DNA of 64,000 nt from UBA6921 sp964532385 (GTDB taxonomy: Bacteria > Pseudomonadota > Gammaproteobacteria > SG8-11): contig CAZHHW010000001.1 in assembly GCA_964532385.1 (NCBI GenBank), forward strand, positions 37,863 to 101,862, read 5' to 3'. The notes beneath the pieces are model-generated. The model was not told the DNA's origin, did no database searches, and saw only the letters and a list, made by a program, of their open reading frames with translations. Below are positions 61,834 through 64,000 of the stretch, in pieces (the first letter of the stretch is position 1; every line of letters starts with the position of its first letter). A program made the position numbers and the translations under genes.

Positions 61834-62331
61834 ATGAGCACAACGACCGCCGCCGCACAGCAACAACCCGACGACCCCATCCTGCGCTGGGTGACGTTCC
61901 GTCTGGACAAGGAAAAATATTGCGTCAATGTCATGCTGGTGCAGGAGGTTCTGCGTATTTCCGAAATTGCCCCGGTGCCCGGCGCTCCCGGCTATGTGCT
62001 GGGTATTATCAATTTGCGCGGCAATGTGGTGACGGTGGTCGACACACGTAAGCGTTTTGGCTTGATGCCCAAAGAGATCGATGACTCGAGCCGCATCGTA
62101 ATCATTGAAGTGAACAACAACGTGATCGGCATGCTGGTCGACAGCGTTGCGGACGTGGTGGATTTACGCAAGTCCGAAATCGAAGGCGCGCCCAACGTGG
62201 GCACCGACGAAAGTTCGAAATATATCCAGGGCGTCGCAAGCCGTGAAAACGAATTATTGATCGTGGTGGATCTGAATAAATTTCTGCTCGACGAAGAATG
62301 GGGCGACATGGCCAATGCCATGCGCATCTAA
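61834..62331 (+). CDS. cheW: Chemotaxis coupling protein CheW
   Basis: 165 residues from the ATG at 61834, after AAGGGAAAG. A standard CheW: WVTFRLDKEKYCVNVMLVQE, VLRISEIAPVPGAPGYVLGI, INLRGNVVTVVDTRKRFGL, VIIEVNNNVIGMLVDSVADV. It joins CheA to the receptors. The longer-than-usual N-terminal segment (TTTAAAQQQPDDP) is common in Pseudomonas-type CheW. Confidence 0.96.
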   Translation: MSTTTAAAQQQPDDPILRWVTFRLDKEKYCVNVMLVQEVLRISEIAPVPGAPGYVLGIINLRGNVVTVVDTRKRFGLMPKEIDDSSRIVIIEVNNNVIGMLVDSVADVVDLRKSEIEGAPNVGTDESSKYIQGVASRENELLIVVDLNKFLLDEEWGDMANAMRI

Positions 62332-62351
62332 GCGGCCCGCAGGACATGGTG

Positions 62352-62750
62352 ATGAGCGTTGAAACCTTGACCATTATGAGTTTGACCAGCGTTGCTATTA
62401 ATGTCGTCCTGTTGGCGGGGGCGCTGGCATTGATATGGCATCAGCGCGCATTGAAAACCCGCACCGGCCAAGCGTTGCGCGAAGCCCGCGACGATTTGGC
62501 GGCGATAATTTCGGCGGCCTTGGGTGTCGGGCAGAGAATGGAAGCGCTGGAAGAAAAAGTGCGGCGCCAAACCGAACGCATCGAGCAGCGTGACTTGTCC
62601 GAACCCTTGCAGCAATCGTATCGCCAAGCAATGCAGTTGATCGACTCCGGCGCCGACATTCCCACCTTGGTGGAGCGCTGTGGCGTAACGCGCGGCGAAG
62701 CGGAGTTGCTGGAAAATCTATATCGCGCGGAATCCTCTAAGGCGCGCTAA
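62352..62750 (+). CDS. DUF2802 membrane protein of the flagellar cluster
   Basis: 132 residues from an ATG at 62352; an ATG two codons earlier is possible, but AGGA fits 62352 better. One N-terminal membrane helix (SLTSVAINVVLLAGALALIW), a coiled segment (ISAALGVGQRMEALEEKVRR) and a DUF2802 end (DLSEPLQQSYRQAMQLIDSG; LVERCGVTRGEAELLENLY), a possible helix-turn-helix. The same gene follows cheW in Pseudomonas. Role unknown. Confidence 0.88.
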   Translation: MSVETLTIMSLTSVAINVVLLAGALALIWHQRALKTRTGQALREARDDLAAIISAALGVGQRMEALEEKVRRQTERIEQRDLSEPLQQSYRQAMQLIDSGADIPTLVERCGVTRGEAELLENLYRAESSKAR

Positions 62751-62964
62751 TTCCGTTCTGTGTAAATCTACGTACTAATCTCATCACGTCCGCGCTATTC
62801 GCTTCACGGATTGTTAGCGCACACTCGTTTGTCTTACCATTGGCTACACTTCGCAAACAGCGCGTCGATGCGCTGCGAATGCACGTCGATGCCTGCTTTT
62901 AGTGTTGGTGTACTTACACCTGAATGTTAACGATTATGGCCGCTAAAATTTTCAGGAGGTTGGT

Positions 62965-63024
62965 ATGACGATGATGTCAAGCATGAGTGAGGGCGCGCGG
63001 AATCCGTGTGCTGTTGGCCAATGA
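62965..63024 (+). CDS. Short upstream ORF (possible coupling leader)
   Basis: A 19-codon frame, MTMMSSMSEGARNPCAVGQ, with a perfect AGGAGG at 62954-62959 six bases before its ATG. Its TGA overlaps the ATG of the PAS gene (ATGA). That gene has no ribosome site of its own, so translation of this leader probably delivers ribosomes to it. Confidence 0.5.
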   Translation: MTMMSSMSEGARNPCAVGQ

Positions 63025-63830
63025 ACGATGTTTCTAGTTCGGAAAGATCCTTACAGACGTTGCGTCTCAAGGCAGAGACGCTAGCGCAGAGAAATAAAAC
63101 CAAATTGCTCAGCGGTCTGGAGCCGCCCTCGCCTGAGAAAACACGCCAGCTATTGCATGAGTTGCGCGTGCATCAGATCGAACTCGAGATGCAGAACGAC
63201 GAATTACGGCGGATTCAACTGGAACTCGAGGCGGCGCGTACGCGCTATTTTAATCTCTACGACCTGGCCCCTGTTGGGTACTGCACGCTCGATGAGCAGG
63301 GGCAAATAGTCGAGGCGAATCTCACGGCGGCGACCCTGCTGGGTGTGGCTCGGGACGTGTTGGTCACGCAGCCGCTCAGTAACTTCATATTCAAGGATGA
63401 TCAGGACGTCTACTACTTGCTGCGTAAACAGTTGGCCAAGACGGACGATTTACACACTTGCGAATTACGCATGCAAAAAAAAGACGGTATGCATTTCTGG
63501 AGCTGCCTGACCTTTAGGGCCGCTCCGGACGCCAACAATACGCGATTGTTACATGTGGTATTGAGCCGTATTAGCGAATATATGTCGCAGCAAACAATAT
63601 CCGCGCCGGTTCAAAACCAACCTTTTGGCAAGTTTGCGCATGACTTCAGTAATATTCTGTCAAGTATCCAGGGTTATACCGAAATGGCGCTGGAGGGGGT
63701 TACGCAAGCTAAGGACGAAGAGCTGGCCGGTTATCTCAGGGATATAAAGCAAGCATGCGCGAACGCGCACGAATTAATTGTCGAGTTCCCGGATTTAAAG
63801 CAAACCGAAAAGCGCAAAAAAACCATGTGA
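63021..63830 (+). CDS. PAS protein with H-box helix but no ATPase domain
   Basis: 269 residues. An N-terminal coiled coil (RQLLHELRVHQIELEMQNDE) of the type seen before many PAS sensors precedes a PAS domain (YFNLYDLAPVGYCTLDEQGQ, IVEANLTAATLLGVARDVLV). The end has GKFAHDFSNILSSIQGYTEM, a perfect HDFxN-type histidine kinase H-box, and one more helix. The protein stops there: no N, G1 or G2 boxes. A terminator follows the stop by 13 bp, so it is a complete gene, not a break in sequencing. It could act as a phospho-acceptor or an inhibitor of kinases. Confidence 0.85.
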   Translation: MNDVSSSERSLQTLRLKAETLAQRNKTKLLSGLEPPSPEKTRQLLHELRVHQIELEMQNDELRRIQLELEAARTRYFNLYDLAPVGYCTLDEQGQIVEANLTAATLLGVARDVLVTQPLSNFIFKDDQDVYYLLRKQLAKTDDLHTCELRMQKKDGMHFWSCLTFRAAPDANNTRLLHVVLSRISEYMSQQTISAPVQNQPFGKFAHDFSNILSSIQGYTEMALEGVTQAKDEELAGYLRDIKQACANAHELIVEFPDLKQTEKRKKTM

Positions 63831-63842
63831 GCTGGATTGACT

Positions 63843-63874
63843 GCGCCGTTAATTTGTCACGTAACGGCGCTTTT
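63843..63874 (+). terminator. Rho-independent terminator after the PAS gene
   Basis: Arms GCGCCGTTA (63843-63851) / TAACGGCGC (63862-63870), a 10-base loop, then TTTT. It lies between the PAS gene and the convergent FlhB-like gene. Confidence 0.75.
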
Positions 63875-64000
63875 AACCAGGACGCTTTCCTGTCAATACA
63901 TAGGCCCACGCAATGACGTGCGCGACCGTGACATATAGCGTGCGTGGAATTTCATCCCCGAGCTCCAGTTTTGCCAATAATGTGAGCAAGTCCGGATCTT
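63873..64000 (-). CDS. FlhB-like (EscU/YscU/HrcU-type) C-terminal protein, partial
   Basis: The gene runs off the window at its 5' side. The visible 41 codons read leftward, DPDLLTLLAKLELGDEIPRT, then LYVTVAHVIAWAYVLTGKRPG and TAA. The LxxLELGDEIPxxLYxxVAxVIAWxY pattern is the end of the FlhB cytoplasmic domain. Short free-standing FlhB-C homologues (FhlB type) often lie next to fliK in Pseudomonas-like flagellar clusters. Full length cannot be judged here. Confidence 0.85.
   Translation of the reverse strand, partial: DPDLLTLLAKLELGDEIPRTLYVTVAHVIAWAYVLTGKRPG

Noticed and set aside
62842..62856. TGGCTACACTTCGCA as a sigma-54 promoter
   Set aside because: The GG and GC pairs are 9 bases apart rather than 10, and the TTGC element reads TCGC.
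1..64000. tRNA/rRNA genes, CRISPR arrays, insertion sequences, prophage genes, a replication origin
   Set aside because: None recognised on reading gaps and genes; repeats seen are short palindromic elements, not transposons.

Overview
The window looks like chromosomal DNA of a GC-rich, polarly flagellated gammaproteobacterium, or a close relative at the beta/gamma boundary. The evidence is a class I adenylate cyclase (cyaA), an lptM-lysA pair, an RpfE-like gene beside recJ, a type II secretion operon beside a rhombosortase gene, and a flagellar/chemotaxis block in the Pseudomonas order (fliLMNOPQR-flhB-flhA ... flhF-flhG-fliA-cheYZAB-motCD-parA-cheW-like-cheW-DUF2802). I cannot name a genus. 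I saw no tRNA, rRNA, CRISPR array, phage or insertion sequence.

Layout. 0.3-8.9 kb: housekeeping and hypothetical genes (DUF2058, metallo-beta-lactamase fold, YkgJ, APH-type kinase, M48 lipoprotein peptidase), then a signalling group: a REC-TPR regulator divergent from a small soluble histidine kinase, followed by a PilZ protein. 8.9-15.4 kb: an SPW/VKOR membrane protein with an epimerase, a VapBC-type toxin-antitoxin pair, membrane proteins and a methyltransferase. 15.5-21.7 kb: lptM-lysA, an esterase, cyaA, and a PAS protein with a degenerate GGDEF domain. 21.8-28.6 kb: rhombosortase divergent from gspGHIJKLMN. 28.6-34.6 kb: hypothetical membrane proteins, a DMT transporter, an RpfE-like gene and recJ. 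35-38 kb: a three-gene set (processive-type family 2 glycosyltransferase, small membrane protein, TPR/outer-membrane barrel) that looks like a synthase-dependent polysaccharide export system. 38-39 kb: a dihaem cytochrome c peroxidase. 39.2-62.8 kb: the flagellar and chemotaxis block. 63-64 kb: a PAS protein with an orphan histidine-kinase H-box, and the end of an FlhB-like gene.

The flagellar block is interrupted. Between flhA and flhF lie about 4.3 kb carrying a GGDEF/EAL gene and a secreted beta-propeller-like gene. Just before flhF is a decayed second copy of the 3' part of flhA. It contains a sigma-54-type promoter sequence that probably drives flhF-flhG-fliA. flhA itself sits between two imperfect direct copies of a 49-bp hairpin repeat. 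A second, near-consensus sigma-54 site lies ahead of fliL. Together these suggest RpoN control of early flagellar genes and a past duplication or rearrangement at flhA.

Other themes are c-di-GMP signalling (PilZ, GGDEF/EAL, degenerate GGDEF), dispersed GC-rich palindromic repeats that have entered operons (between gspG and gspH, inside the gspJ leader, around flhA), and many 1-4 bp stop/start overlaps indicating translational coupling. All functions are inferred from sequence motifs and gene order by eye; no database search was possible.
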